Shown: piece by piece, positions 8,403 to 16,546 of the stretch | Numbering within the stretch: position 1 is the stretch's first letter | How the letters are laid out: each line of letters opens with the position of its first letter | Origin: SLST01 sp046538735 | Lineage (GTDB): Bacteria > Spirochaetota > Spirochaetia > DSM-27196 > SLST01 | Assembly (NCBI GenBank): GCA_046538735.1 | Contig: JBKHII010000009.1 | Coordinates: forward strand, 1-64,000 | Length of the DNA: 64,000 nt | Direction: 5' to 3' | Made by a program: the position numbers and the translations under genes | The notes under the pieces: generated by a model | Database searches by the model: none | What the model was told of the DNA's origin: nothing | The model's input: the letters and a program-made list of their open reading frames with translations, nothing else

Positions 8403-9896
8403 TCAGAACGAAGCAAGGACCGACGCGAGATCCGCTCGGTAGATCGGTGTCAAGAGCCCGGCGGGTTCGGCTACGACCGCGAGATCGGTCACGGCCCGCG
8501 CCCGCGAAAGCTCGTCCTTCATCCGCTCGATCGTCCTGATGGCGAGGCGTATGCTGCCGGTTCGAGCGAACCCGGCAACGATCTCCTCGCGGAGGCCGTC
8601 CGCCAGGTAGGAAGCCTCGTCCGATGCGACGAGGGCGAGGGTAAGGAAGTCGTCCGCGAGCCCGAGACGGCCGTCCCGGATCAGCTGCTCGGCGGCCCGT
8701 ACGGCGACCGCACCCTGGACGTAGTCGTCCGGTGCCAGCAGAAGGAGATCGCGGACCGACTGGAGCCGGTCGATGTCAACGAGCAGCGAGACGAGCCGCG
8801 CAGGAGGCTCGATGCGCGAGTACAACGACGGGTTAACGGCCAGAATGGCTGCTGCCGTCTCGGCATGACGAAACGCGGAGGCGCGACTCTGCGCCTGGGC
8901 GTACGCGCCGCCGAGGTGAGTCTGAACGAGCACATAGCGCTGCGTGTCCGTCACCTCCTCGGCCAGCGCGCCCGCGACCGAGAGGAGCTCCAACCGGGAA
9001 GATTGCGACTCGGTGGCCGAAGCGACGAGGATATGCCCTTCGGCCGCGAGATCGGGCTGCACGACCGCCCGGGAGAGCTCGAGCGCCGCGTCCGGCCGAC
9101 CGAGCGAGGCGAGTCGGCCGATCACCGCGAGGAACGACTCTCGCTCGTTGTCCGTGTCCGGCGATTCGGATGCCCGCATCTCCGTGATCACGTTCTGCAC
9201 AAGTCGATCGGCGAGGCGGGCCTCGCTCGTGGCCGACGCCAACTCCGCCAGCTGAGCGAAGAGCGCCGCGCGGCGAAGACTATCGTTGACGCTCCGGACG
9301 GCAGGTATCGCCTGCTGGATGAGACCGGTAACCGAAAGTGCGGGTCCGCCGGCTCGGGAGAGCTCGGCGATCCGGATGAGCGCCTCCGCCCTCCGCCTTG
9401 GCTCCTCGATGACGTAGACTTCGTCGATAGCGTCGCGCACAACGGGTCTCGCCGGCTCGTCCGACTGCAGGGCGTACCGGACGATCGTGGGCAGGAGCGT
9501 GGCCTTGAGCTCGGCATCCGAAGACGCCGCCGCGAACTCGAGACCCGACCGAAGCGCCGTCAGCGCCGACTGGTCCGAACCGGCGGCCGCAAAGAGCGGC
9601 GACAGCCGAAGGCGGGCTCGAACGCTCTCCTCGGTTTCTCCCACGCTCCTCGCGAGATTCAGGGCCGTCGTCGCGAGCGAGAGCATGCTCCGAAAGTCGC
9701 CGACCTCGCGGTAACCGTCCGCAAGACGCGCATAGAGGTCCGCGCGCGCGAGCGGGTCGAGGAGCTCGGAGACCTCGCCCACGGCGAGGCCGAGGAAGGT
9801 CGAGTCGTCGGCGATGGTTGGGCGGGGAACGTCCGGTGTGGTCGGGCAGCCGCAGAGGGCGGCTACGGCCAGGAACGCGACGAGCGCGCTCCTCAC
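8403..9896 (-). CDS. Putative lipoprotein with helical repeats
   Basis: 497 residues. The N-terminus has a hydrophobic stretch then LCGC near residues 14-17, a lipobox-like site. The rest is alanine- and leucine-rich helices in a TPR/HEAT-like rhythm (repeated R-A-L...LA..A blocks), with no catalytic motif. Likely a membrane-anchored envelope scaffold. The start overlaps the upstream small gene by 4 bases (ATGA), so the two are coupled. It converges with pyrH, 23 bases apart. Function unknown. Confidence 0.62.
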   Translation of the reverse strand: MRSALVAFLAVAALCGCPTTPDVPRPTIADDSTFLGLAVGEVSELLDPLARADLYARLADGYREVGDFRSMLSLATTALNLARSVGETEESVRARLRLSPLFAAAGSDQSALTALRSGLEFAAASSDAELKATLLPTIVRYALQSDEPARPVVRDAIDEVYVIEEPRRRAEALIRIAELSRAGGPALSVTGLIQQAIPAVRSVNDSLRRAALFAQLAELASATSEARLADRLVQNVITEMRASESPDTDNERESFLAVIGRLASLGRPDAALELSRAVVQPDLAAEGHILVASATESQSSRLELLSVAGALAEEVTDTQRYVLVQTHLGGAYAQAQSRASAFRHAETAAAILAVNPSLYSRIEPPARLVSLLVDIDRLQSVRDLLLLAPDDYVQGAVAVRAAEQLIRDGRLGLADDFLTLALVASDEASYLADGLREEIVAGFARTGSIRLAIRTIERMKDELSRARAVTDLAVVAEPAGLLTPIYRADLASVLASF

Positions 9897-10216
9897 GCGG
9901 GAGTGATCATGAGAGTCCCGTATCGGTCGCCCTTGAGCAGGTGCACGTGCGCTCGTTTTGAACCTCCGAGCTTCTCAGCGGCTTTGAGTCCCATCTCCAC
10001 ATAACCCTGGCGGACCTCGTTCTTCAGGTGTATCTTGCCGTAGACGAAGGCGTGGTCGGGCAGTGAGCTCGGATCCATCGCATTCCCTACGTGAATGCGC
10101 ACGACATGTTCGGTCGTCATCAGACCCAAATCGAACGCATCGTTGGGATGCATGTTCACTGTCTTCTCGTCCATCGAGAAGTCGCCGAGCACGGTCAGCG
10201 GGCCGGTACTGCTCAC
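9893..10216 (-). CDS. Conserved-looking small protein, unknown function
   Basis: 107 residues, beta-rich, with segments VVRIHVGNAMDPSSLPDHAFVYG and KRAHVHLLKGDRYGTLMI, no signal peptide. GTG start with a strong AGGAGG seven bases upstream. Coupled by 4-base overlap to the following lipoprotein gene. No family recognised. Confidence 0.6.
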   Translation of the reverse strand: MSSTGPLTVLGDFSMDEKTVNMHPNDAFDLGLMTTEHVVRIHVGNAMDPSSLPDHAFVYGKIHLKNEVRQGYVEMGLKAAEKLGGSKRAHVHLLKGDRYGTLMITPA

Positions 10217-10237
10217 GGAAACCTCCTGAAAGCGGAT

Positions 10238-10265
10238 TGTATGGCCGCGTGCCGCGACCGGTCAA
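10238..10265 (-). promoter_or_regulatory. Candidate promoter of the 107-aa protein/lipoprotein operon
   Basis: Minus strand TTGACC (10265-10260), 16-base spacer, CATACA (10243-10238), followed by AGGAGG and the GTG at 10216. Confidence 0.4.
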
Positions 10266-10322
10266 GGCTGCGTCGTGGCTTCACGCTGCGAGCCTGGGTA
10301 TAGTTGAGTGAGGAAGGGCACG

Positions 10323-10712
10323 ATGTTCGTCTCCGAACGATTTCTTGGCCGACTGGCCAAGCTCCGAAAGCAATACCGCGAAGCTCCCGAGGAGGAACAG
10401 ATCCGACTCGTGCGGGAGGCGTTCCTCGGCATGGCGCGCGGTCTCCCGGAGCGGATGCCGGAAGAGCTCTTCGAGCTCGTCACCGATCGCATCCTCGATC
10501 GCAGCGACAACGAGAGCGTCTTCATCGACGAGGCGAAGTATCTCGCGGACGTAGCCGATCTCTTCGCCGGCCGGTACGACGAAGAGAACGACCCGATCCA
10601 CCCCGACGACTGGGAGCTGATCGGCGACGTGGTCAACGACTACGCGCTCGATCTGGACATGCCGACGGTGAACTACGTGATGCGGCTTGTCGTGGATCAC
10701 CACGGCGTCTAG
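10323..10712 (+). CDS. Small acidic helical protein, unknown function
   Basis: 129 residues, acidic and helical (RLAKLRKQYREAPEEEQ, then DDWELIGDVVNDYALDLDMP). I choose ATG 10323 over an upstream in-frame GTG because GAGGAAGG sits 5 bases before it; TATAGT (10299-10304) is a reasonable -10. The 3' end overlaps the convergent histidine kinase by 4 bases. No family recognised. Confidence 0.62.
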   Translation: MFVSERFLGRLAKLRKQYREAPEEEQIRLVREAFLGMARGLPERMPEELFELVTDRILDRSDNESVFIDEAKYLADVADLFAGRYDEENDPIHPDDWELIGDVVNDYALDLDMPTVNYVMRLVVDHHGV

Positions 10713-11812
10713 CACGTCGGTCCGCCTCTCTCGATCGTGGGTACCGAGCGGACGGCGAACTCCAGACGGAACTCGGAGCCCGCCGGCGAAGACTCCTCCA
10801 CGAGTGAACCGTCGATCTGATCCACCAGAAGTCGTACCAGATCCAGTTTCGAACCGCCGGAACCGACAGACGCTGCGCCGTCGTCGGCAACGGTGAGCTC
10901 CCAGCTCGCCTCGGACGCGTGAAGCTCCACACGAAGCGCCCCGGCACGCTCGGACGGGAACGCGTGCTTCGCGGCGTTGGTCAGGAGCTCGTTCACGACC
11001 AACCCGAGCGGGATCGCCACGTCCACGGGCACAAGGCAGGACTCGAGATCGAGCGCGGGGTCCGGCATGCCGGGTGGCCAGGCAAGCGAGGAGTAGACGG
11101 CGGGCACGAGACTCGCGAGGTAGGCGCCGAGGTCGATCTCGCCGTAGTGCGTGCCTACGGAGAGCTGGTTGTAGACCAGTACGATCGACTCGATTCGAGA
11201 CTGGACCTCGTCCAGCGTCTCGGTCACATCGGCACTCCGAGGGTCGAAGCGTTCGAGCGAAACGAGACTGGAGATCAGCGAGAGCGAGTTCTTCACGCGA
11301 TGCTGAAGCTCGCGATAGAGGACGTCCTTCGATCGGAGCGCGTCCTCAAGCTCCTCCTCGGTGCGTCGTCTCGCCGAGATCTCTTCGCGCAGGCAGCCGA
11401 TCGTCTCGTCGAGGAGAGACGTGTTCTCCACCCAGAACGCGAGTCTGCACGTGGATCCGTCCTCTCCGAGCCGGCGGGCCGTCATACGGTAGTGGGGAAG
11501 ACGCGAGGCACCGTCGTCCGTTCGCAGCAGATTCGGGTTGAGCGAGCCGTGGAACACGACCGGGGCGCCGGTTGCCGCAAGCTCACGGAGGCGTCCCTGG
11601 TATCGGCCGGAGCCGAGCTCGGGAAAGACATCGGTGAGCGCCTTCCCCACGGCGTCGTCCCGCGCGACTCCGGTCCATCGACACATCGCCTCGTTCCACG
11701 CGACGATTCGCATTCGCTCCTCAACGACGACGATCCCAACGGGGGATTGGTCGAGCACCTCCCCGGCAACCGAGTACGGGACCACGTCATCTGCTATCAT
11801 TGGTTCCGCCAT
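10709..11812 (-). CDS. PAS-domain sensor histidine kinase (HisKA_2 type)
   Basis: Cytoplasmic sensor kinase, 367 residues. A PAS domain covers about 10-135 (SPVGIVVVEERMRIVAWNEA), then a short coiled coil, then an HisKA_2 box ELQHRVKNSLSLISSLV with phospho-acceptor His171. The HATPase region shows an N box (LVVNELLTNAAKHAF) and a weakly kept G box (VADDGA). No receiver domain and no neighbouring response regulator, so the partner is elsewhere. No membrane segment. Start may be 11812 or 11800. Confidence 0.85.
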   Translation of the reverse strand: MAEPMIADDVVPYSVAGEVLDQSPVGIVVVEERMRIVAWNEAMCRWTGVARDDAVGKALTDVFPELGSGRYQGRLRELAATGAPVVFHGSLNPNLLRTDDGASRLPHYRMTARRLGEDGSTCRLAFWVENTSLLDETIGCLREEISARRRTEEELEDALRSKDVLYRELQHRVKNSLSLISSLVSLERFDPRSADVTETLDEVQSRIESIVLVYNQLSVGTHYGEIDLGAYLASLVPAVYSSLAWPPGMPDPALDLESCLVPVDVAIPLGLVVNELLTNAAKHAFPSERAGALRVELHASEASWELTVADDGAASVGSGGSKLDLVRLLVDQIDGSLVEESSPAGSEFRLEFAVRSVPTIERGGPTC

Positions 11813-12060
11813 CAGGCCCCCCGTTCGTTTTGGCTATGACCGCACTCAGAATCGCGTCCACCCCCGAAACGGTTACGACCCACGGGAGAATCGTCGACTA
11901 TCATCGCTCGTGCCATTATCCTCTCCGGCTACGCGAGCCGGGTGCGCGTTGCATGATCGGGAGTCTACGGGCGGAGACGAATCGTGGGGATCGGGACTCT
12001 TGGACACTCGGCGTAGGGGTTCTCCCTACAGGAGAGGGCGCCCGGCCGGTCCCCGTCCCA
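11813..12060. other. Intergenic region, nothing recognised
   Basis: About 250 bases between the divergent kinase gene and the tRNA-Leu promoter. I see no gene-like reading frame, repeat or convincing riboswitch fold; any promoter of the kinase must lie at the left edge. Confidence 0.5.
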
Positions 12061-12089
12061 TTGACCGCAAGGAGAAACGTCTCTACTCT
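12061..12089 (+). promoter_or_regulatory. tRNA-Leu promoter
   Basis: TTGACC (12061-12066), 17-base spacer, TACTCT (12084-12089), 21 bases before the mature tRNA 5' end. Confidence 0.55.
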
Positions 12090-12110
12090 CTCTTTGTTCA
12101 CCTCGAACCT

Positions 12111-12194
12111 GCCGGCGTGGCGAAATTGGTAGACGCGCCAGACTCAAAATCTGGTGGTGGCAACACCGTCTCGGTTCAAGTCCGAGCGCCGGTA
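12111..12194 (+). tRNA. tRNA-Leu (anticodon CAA)
   Basis: 84 bases folding into a type II (long variable arm) cloverleaf. The acceptor stem GCCGGCG pairs with CGCCGGT (one G-T pair), discriminator A. The anticodon stem is CCAGA/TCTGG with loop CTCAAAA, anticodon CAA at 12145-12147, reading TTG codons. The T arm contains GGTTCAAGTCC. No encoded CCA. Confidence 0.96.
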
Positions 12195-12211
12195 TGAACC
12201 CTCGGTTCATA
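12193..12211 (+). terminator. Hairpin after tRNA-Leu, possible terminator
   Basis: TATGAACC-CTC-GGTTCATA, a perfect 8-bp stem with 3-base loop starting in the last bases of the tRNA. No T-tract follows, so it may act in 3' processing or be a weak terminator. Confidence 0.4.
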
Positions 12212-12233
12212 CTGAAGGAATCCGCTGCTCGGT

Positions 12234-12263
12234 TTGACCGTTCGGTTGCCGACCGAGTAGCCT
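12234..12263 (+). promoter_or_regulatory. Promoter of the aldo/keto reductase, leaderless type
   Basis: TTGACC (12234-12239), 18-base spacer, TAGCCT (12258-12263), ending 6 bases before the ATG. No Shine-Dalgarno between them. Confidence 0.5.
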
Positions 12264-12269
12264 TTACTC

Positions 12270-13091
12270 ATGAAGCAGATCAGGTTGCGAGACGGACGTA
12301 CGATTCCGCAGTTGGGGCTCGGAACGTGGCAACTCACCGGGAGAGAGTGCCGGAAGAGCGTCGCGGAGGCGATCGCGATGGGGTACCGCCACATCGACAC
12401 GGCATTCGCCTACGGCAACCACAATGAGGTTGCGGCCGGCATCAAAGAATCGGGCCTGCCTCGCGAAGAGCTCTACGTGACGACCAAAATCCCGCTCAAC
12501 GAGCAATCTCGGTCACAGGTACTCGCGCTCGGGCAGAGTATCCCGAAGCAACTCGGGATGGAGTACGTGGATCTGCTCCTGCTCCACTGGCCGGACAAGA
12601 CGGTCCCCTTTGAAGAGACGTTCGCGGCGCTCGCTGCGCTCATCGAGGAGGGACGGACGCGCAGCATCGGCATCAGCAACTTCAACCCCGATCTCGTGAG
12701 GAGGGCGGACGCGGTGAGCCCGGTTCCGGTGGTCACGAATCAGGTCGAGTTCCACCCCTACCTCTACCAGAAGACGCTTCTCGAGACGTGCGAGGAGCTG
12801 GACATACGGGTCACGGCGTACAGCCCGATCGCGCGAGGCGAGGTAGTGGGTGACGATCGCCTGGAGCAGATCGGCCGCGCGCACGACGCGTCCGCCGTGC
12901 AGGTCTCTCTCGCCTGGCTCTTCGCACGAGGACTCATCGTGATACCGAAAGCTTCGAGCGAGGATCACCTACGGAGCAATCTCGCTGCCACGGAGATCGA
13001 GCTCACGCCGGACGAACTCGAACGCATCGATTCGTTCGAGGAGCACCGGCGTTTCGTGGACGGATCGTGGAAACACTTTCCTCTGGAGTAG
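12270..13091 (+). CDS. Aldo/keto reductase
   Basis: NADPH-dependent carbonyl reductase of the AKR superfamily, 273 residues (normal length). The catalytic tetrad is visible: Asp43 and Tyr48 in HIDTAFAYGNH, Lys73 in VTTKIP, His106 in LLLHWP. The C-terminal cofactor signature is IPKASSEDHLRSNL. The substrate cannot be told from sequence; the closest types are 2,5-diketo-gluconate/methylglyoxal reductases. Stops 9 bases from the convergent ankyrin gene. Confidence 0.92.
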   Translation: MKQIRLRDGRTIPQLGLGTWQLTGRECRKSVAEAIAMGYRHIDTAFAYGNHNEVAAGIKESGLPREELYVTTKIPLNEQSRSQVLALGQSIPKQLGMEYVDLLLLHWPDKTVPFEETFAALAALIEEGRTRSIGISNFNPDLVRRADAVSPVPVVTNQVEFHPYLYQKTLLETCEELDIRVTAYSPIARGEVVGDDRLEQIGRAHDASAVQVSLAWLFARGLIVIPKASSEDHLRSNLAATEIELTPDELERIDSFEEHRRFVDGSWKHFPLE

Positions 13092-13100
13092 GCCGACGAT

Positions 13101-13598
13101 TCACTCGCCGCGGGGCGCGCCGGCGCCGGCTTCGATCAGAAGCTCCACGACACGCAGGTTGCGCGAACCGATCCCGTACCGCAACGACCGTTCGAGCGGA
13201 GTGTTGCCGATGAAGTCCTCGGCGGTGATGTCTGCGCCGGCGTCGATCAGGAGCTGAACGCTCTCGGGGTACGGGAGCGCTTCGTGGAGCGGCGTCCTGC
13301 CGAACACGTCTGCGGCGTTGACGTCCGCGCCCGCGTCGAGCAGGAGCCGGACCATCGTCGGCGATCTGACCGCCGCGTGCAGCGGCGTGCGCCCGAACTG
13401 GTCCGGGGCGCTCACCGGTGCGCCATTCTCGATGAGCCGACCGGCAATGCCGAGAAGCGCGTGCTCGGCCGCCCAATGGAGCGGCGTCTCCTCCGCGTCG
13501 ATATCGGGTATGGATGCTTGCGCGTGCACGCTCTCACCGCCGAGGACGGCGAGCCAGACGAGGACGAGGAGCACGGCGCGCGGACGAGCGGTTCTCAC
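13101..13598 (-). CDS. Exported ankyrin-repeat protein
   Basis: 165 residues. A signal peptide (AVLLVLVWLAVLGGESVHAQA) precedes about four ankyrin repeats (ETPLHWAAEHALLGIAGRLI, GRTPLHAAVRS, GRTPLHEALPY, GNTPLERSLRY), so it probably acts in the periplasm as a protein-binding module. The start is GTG at 13598: GATACT ends 6 bases upstream, the leaderless spacing seen elsewhere here. A longer open frame running upstream joins it to the broken HD hydrolase but is an artefact of that gene's frameshift. Confidence 0.78.
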   Translation of the reverse strand: MRTARPRAVLLVLVWLAVLGGESVHAQASIPDIDAEETPLHWAAEHALLGIAGRLIENGAPVSAPDQFGRTPLHAAVRSPTMVRLLLDAGADVNAADVFGRTPLHEALPYPESVQLLIDAGADITAEDFIGNTPLERSLRYGIGSRNLRVVELLIEAGAGAPRGE

Positions 13599-13660
13599 GA
13601 CTAGAGTATCGGCGCGCGGTCCCGGCCATTGAGCACGGTCGGGCACCGCAGGTCGTGGCC

Positions 13661-14165
13661 CTACGGCTCCTGCCGCGGTGGCCCGGCAAAGCAACGATCG
13701 ATCTCGCGTTTGGCGTACTTCCACAGGCTCTCCGCGCCTTCTCCGATCCGCGAGTTCACTCCAACGACTTGATCGTAGGTGATGTGGTTCTCGCGCCTCA
13801 AACTCCTCCCACAGGGATAGGTATCGCTCCGCCTGATCCTCCGGGAGCAAACCGAAGATCCGTCGGGCCGCCGCGGCTTCCCTGTCGGCGGTGTCGTTGC
13901 TGCGGAGATAGACGACCGTGTCGCCGGCGTCGATTTCCACGACGTCGTGGATGAGAAGCATCGTGAGCACCCTGGTCAGATCCACGGGTTCATTCGCGTG
14001 CTCTGCGAGGACGGCCGCCATCAGGGCGATGTGCCACGAATGCTCGGCGTCGTTTTCGAACCGGTCGGAGTGGAACTGCTTCGACCGCCTGACGATGCTC
14101 TTGATCTTGTCCGCTTCGATCAGAAACTGGAGCTGCCGGTCCAGTCGTCCGTGGGCGGCGCTCAT
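13661..14165 (-). pseudogene. HD-domain hydrolase (YfbR/5'-nucleotidase-like), frameshifted
   Basis: Starts at ATG 14165, overlapping the HD-GYP gene by 4 bases. The first ~126 residues carry the HD metal-site pattern (RFENDAEHSWHIALMA, LLIHDVVEIDAGDT) and run to LWEEFEARE near 13790. The expected C-terminal part (ITYDQVVGVNSRIGEGAESL, then WKYAKREID) continues only in another frame and stops at 13661. The join at 13787-13796 lacks the ~30 residues that family members usually have there, so an internal deletion, not a single-base slip, is likely. Either a pseudogene or an assembly error. Confidence 0.75.
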
Positions 14166-15697
14166 GAGATCACCGGCTCGTCCGGGAATCGGCTGCGGAC
14201 CGCCCGGAAGGTCTCTTCGAGACGGAAGAAGATGTCGGTGATCACGGGATCGAACTGTTTCTCGCGGAGCTTGTAGATCTCGCTCACCGCCTGGTCGTGA
14301 CTCCAGGCTTCCTTGTACGGTCTGCGCGAGGTGAGGGCGTCGTAGACGTCGGCAACGGCTCCGATCCGCGCGCTGAGCGGAATTGCCTCGCCGCTCAGAC
14401 CGTGTGGATACCCCTCGCCGTTGTACCACTCGTGATGATGGAGCGCGATTCGCGAGGCGAGCGTCAGGAAGCTCTGTTCGCCCAGCTCGTGATCGGCCTG
14501 GTTGAGCAGCGTGTATCCCCAGGTGGTGTGCTTCTGCATCACGTGCCACTCGTCGCCGGCGAGCGGTCCGGGCTTGAGGAGTATGTGATCGGGAACGCCG
14601 ACCTTCCCGATGTCGTGTAGCATCCCCGAAAGGTAGATGTCGTCCGCGTAGTCGTTCGCGACGTGAAACGAGTACGGTTGCTCGCGATGGAGCTCGATCG
14701 AGACGAGTTTCATGTACTCGCAGATGCGTTGCAGATGACCTCCGGTCTCCTTGTCGCGGTACTCCGCGAGCTTGGCAAGGCTCTTCATCGCGGTCGCCTG
14801 CGTTTTCTGGAGCATGCTCGTGGCGATCGTGAGCTGCTCGTTGAGTCGCGTCTGCCCCTCGAGCGCGTCCTTCAGCCGCTCGTTCATCTGAACGAATCCG
14901 GAGACGTCCACGAGCACGCCGAGTATGTCCTTGCCCATCAGCAGCGAGAAGTCGTGCACGGTCCTGAGACGATCGGTTCCGGTCCGGATCTTGGTGGTCA
15001 ATGGATGAGAACCGGGCTCGTCGGTCAGCCGGGTGAGATCGTCACTCCAGTCGTGTCGGCGCACGAACACCTCCGGCCGCGAGTTCAGCTCCTCGAGGTC
15101 GGCGTACTCGAACTGCTCGAGGAAACGGTCGTTGACGTAGGTGAACTCGCCCGTCTGCGAGAGCACGTAGGCGGGGAGCTTGACGAGATCGAGCAGCTTC
15201 CCGATCACCTTCAGCGTCAGGCGACCTTCCGGGCGCGGATCCTGTCTGGTCGCGCGCAGCTGCGCGATGTCCACGGCGTCCCGTGTCTTCGACGCGAGGA
15301 TCTGCAGCTCGGCGTCGTGCTTTCGGACGAACGTCTTCGGAGATGCCGCCTTGACGAGGATCGCGCCGGCCACATCGCCGCTCCGATCGGTGAACGGAGC
15401 GTACACGGTGACCGGCATGAGCGGAGACTCGGGGAAGAGGTGCGCGGGAATCGGGCTCTTGCCGTTGAGCACCGCGATCTCGCGAGGAAGCAGCGTCATG
15501 TTTGCCGCGGCGATTCTCGGGATCTCGCCGTCCGCCGCGCCGAGCGGAATGCGGTCTCGGCATACGATTCGAGCCGAGCTCACTCCCGGCTGCGACTCCA
15601 GCCAGCGTCTCACGAGATCGAGCCGTTCGTTCAAATCGACGGTCTCGTCGATGTTCCGGAAGAGCTTTGCTATGTCCTTGAGGTGCCCCATCGCCAT
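14162..15697 (-). CDS. HD-GYP domain cyclic-di-GMP phosphodiesterase with GAF/PAS-like sensors
   Basis: Predicted to hydrolyse cyclic-di-GMP. Residues ~15-160 look like a GAF-type sensor, ~165-285 a PAS domain (LPAYVLSQTGEFTYVNDRFL), a short coiled coil follows, and the HD-GYP domain occupies ~305-500 with HLQRICEYM, GMLHDIGKVGVPDHIL, HTTWGYTLL, and the signature HHHEWYNGEGYPHGLSG. All main metal ligands are present. No membrane segment. The broken HD hydrolase follows with a 4-base overlap. Confidence 0.9.
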   Translation of the reverse strand: MAMGHLKDIAKLFRNIDETVDLNERLDLVRRWLESQPGVSSARIVCRDRIPLGAADGEIPRIAAANMTLLPREIAVLNGKSPIPAHLFPESPLMPVTVYAPFTDRSGDVAGAILVKAASPKTFVRKHDAELQILASKTRDAVDIAQLRATRQDPRPEGRLTLKVIGKLLDLVKLPAYVLSQTGEFTYVNDRFLEQFEYADLEELNSRPEVFVRRHDWSDDLTRLTDEPGSHPLTTKIRTGTDRLRTVHDFSLLMGKDILGVLVDVSGFVQMNERLKDALEGQTRLNEQLTIATSMLQKTQATAMKSLAKLAEYRDKETGGHLQRICEYMKLVSIELHREQPYSFHVANDYADDIYLSGMLHDIGKVGVPDHILLKPGPLAGDEWHVMQKHTTWGYTLLNQADHELGEQSFLTLASRIALHHHEWYNGEGYPHGLSGEAIPLSARIGAVADVYDALTSRRPYKEAWSHDQAVSEIYKLREKQFDPVITDIFFRLEETFRAVRSRFPDEPVIS

Positions 15698-15700
15698 GCT

Positions 15701-15723
15701 CCGTCCGTCTTATCATCGGACGG
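15701..15723. repeat. Inverted repeat just upstream of the HD-GYP gene
   Basis: CCGTCCG-N9-CGGACGG, a perfect 7-bp repeat starting 3 bases before the ATG at 15697. Placed in the leader or promoter, it could be an operator or an mRNA hairpin that covers the start. Confidence 0.5.
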
Positions 15724-15753
15724 CGGGAGACGATTGCTTACTACGGTCGTGCG

Positions 15754-15780
15754 AAAAACCGGTTTATCCGGCAACCGGTT
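15754..15780 (-). terminator. Intrinsic terminator of the proline operon
   Basis: Minus strand AACCGG ... CCGGTT followed by TTT (AACCGGTT occurs twice). The 5' arm is inside the last proB codons and the loop contains the proB stop codon, so it ends the proC-A-B transcript before the HD-GYP gene. Confidence 0.5.
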
Positions 15781-16546
15781 GTGCCCGGAAGCGAGTGGAC
15801 GGCGCCTTCTCCGCGACGATGTCCGGAATCGAGTGACGACCGGATGCAATGATCGTGGGAATCCCCGCTTCCGTGAGCCGTCTCGCTGCGATCACCTTCG
15901 AGCTCATCCCGCCGAGACCGAGCGCACCCCCTTCCCGGCTCGCCATCGCCTCGATCTCCGGAGTGACGCGCTCAACGCGTTCGATCAGCGCGACGCTCGA
16001 GTCCTTCTTGGGATCGGCGGCGTAGAGACCGTCAACGTCGGTCAGGAGCACCGCAAGATCCACTCCAACGTTCACTCCCACGAGCGCCGCGAGGATGTCG
16101 TTGTCCGAGAACCTCCGCTGGTAGTCGAACTCCTCCTTGTCGACCATGTCGTTCTCGTTGACGATCGGAACGACCCCCTTGCTCAGGTAGGCGTCCACGA
16201 TCTGCGTGATCGTGTTTCGCTCGCGATCGCTCGAGAAGTTGTGGTGCGTCAGGAGTATCTGCGCGACGGCGATACTCCATTCCCGGAAGAACTCCTTGTA
16301 GTGCGTCATGAGCCGTACCTGTCCGATGCCCGAAAGCTGCTGCAGTTCGAGAACGTCGCGCGGGCGCTCGGTGAGGCCCTGCATCTCCATGCCGGCCGCG
16401 ACCGCGCCGGAACTCACGATGAGGACCCTGTGACTCCGCTCCCGGATGAGTTCGGCGATCTCCCAGATCTTCTGGGCGAGCCACGGAAGACGGATCCGCG
16501 GGCCGTCGCTGATGAGAGCGCTTCCGATCTTGATCAGTATCCTCAC
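15764..16546 (-). CDS. proB: Glutamate 5-kinase
   Basis: First step of proline synthesis, glutamate to glutamyl-5-phosphate. Amino-acid kinase fold with KIGSALIS at residues 6-13, VSSGAVAAGM, IVNENDMVDKEEF, SDNDILAALV and LTDVDGLYAADP. 260 residues: the C-terminal PUA domain of the E. coli enzyme is absent, as in many short ProB proteins. Its ATG lies in a 4-base overlap with proA. Confidence 0.95.
   Translation of the reverse strand: MRILIKIGSALISDGPRIRLPWLAQKIWEIAELIRERSHRVLIVSSGAVAAGMEMQGLTERPRDVLELQQLSGIGQVRLMTHYKEFFREWSIAVAQILLTHHNFSSDRERNTITQIVDAYLSKGVVPIVNENDMVDKEEFDYQRRFSDNDILAALVGVNVGVDLAVLLTDVDGLYAADPKKDSSVALIERVERVTPEIEAMASREGGALGLGGMSSKVIAARRLTEAGIPTIIASGRHSIPDIVAEKAPSTRFRAQPVAG

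Noticed and set aside
7680..10004. 774-residue plus-strand frame over pyrH and the lipoprotein gene
   Set aside because: Out of phase with pyrH and antisense to the lipoprotein; composition is that of a shadow.
11813..12110. Possible small protein or riboswitch before tRNA-Leu
   Set aside because: Frames there are Arg/Pro-rich with no start signals, and no conserved riboswitch core was recognised.
13101..14549. A 482-residue HD-ankyrin fusion protein
   Set aside because: The frame links HD-GYP shadow, HD domain and ankyrin only because of the frameshift; the linker is nonsense-like and the ankyrin part has its own signal peptide, GTG and -10.
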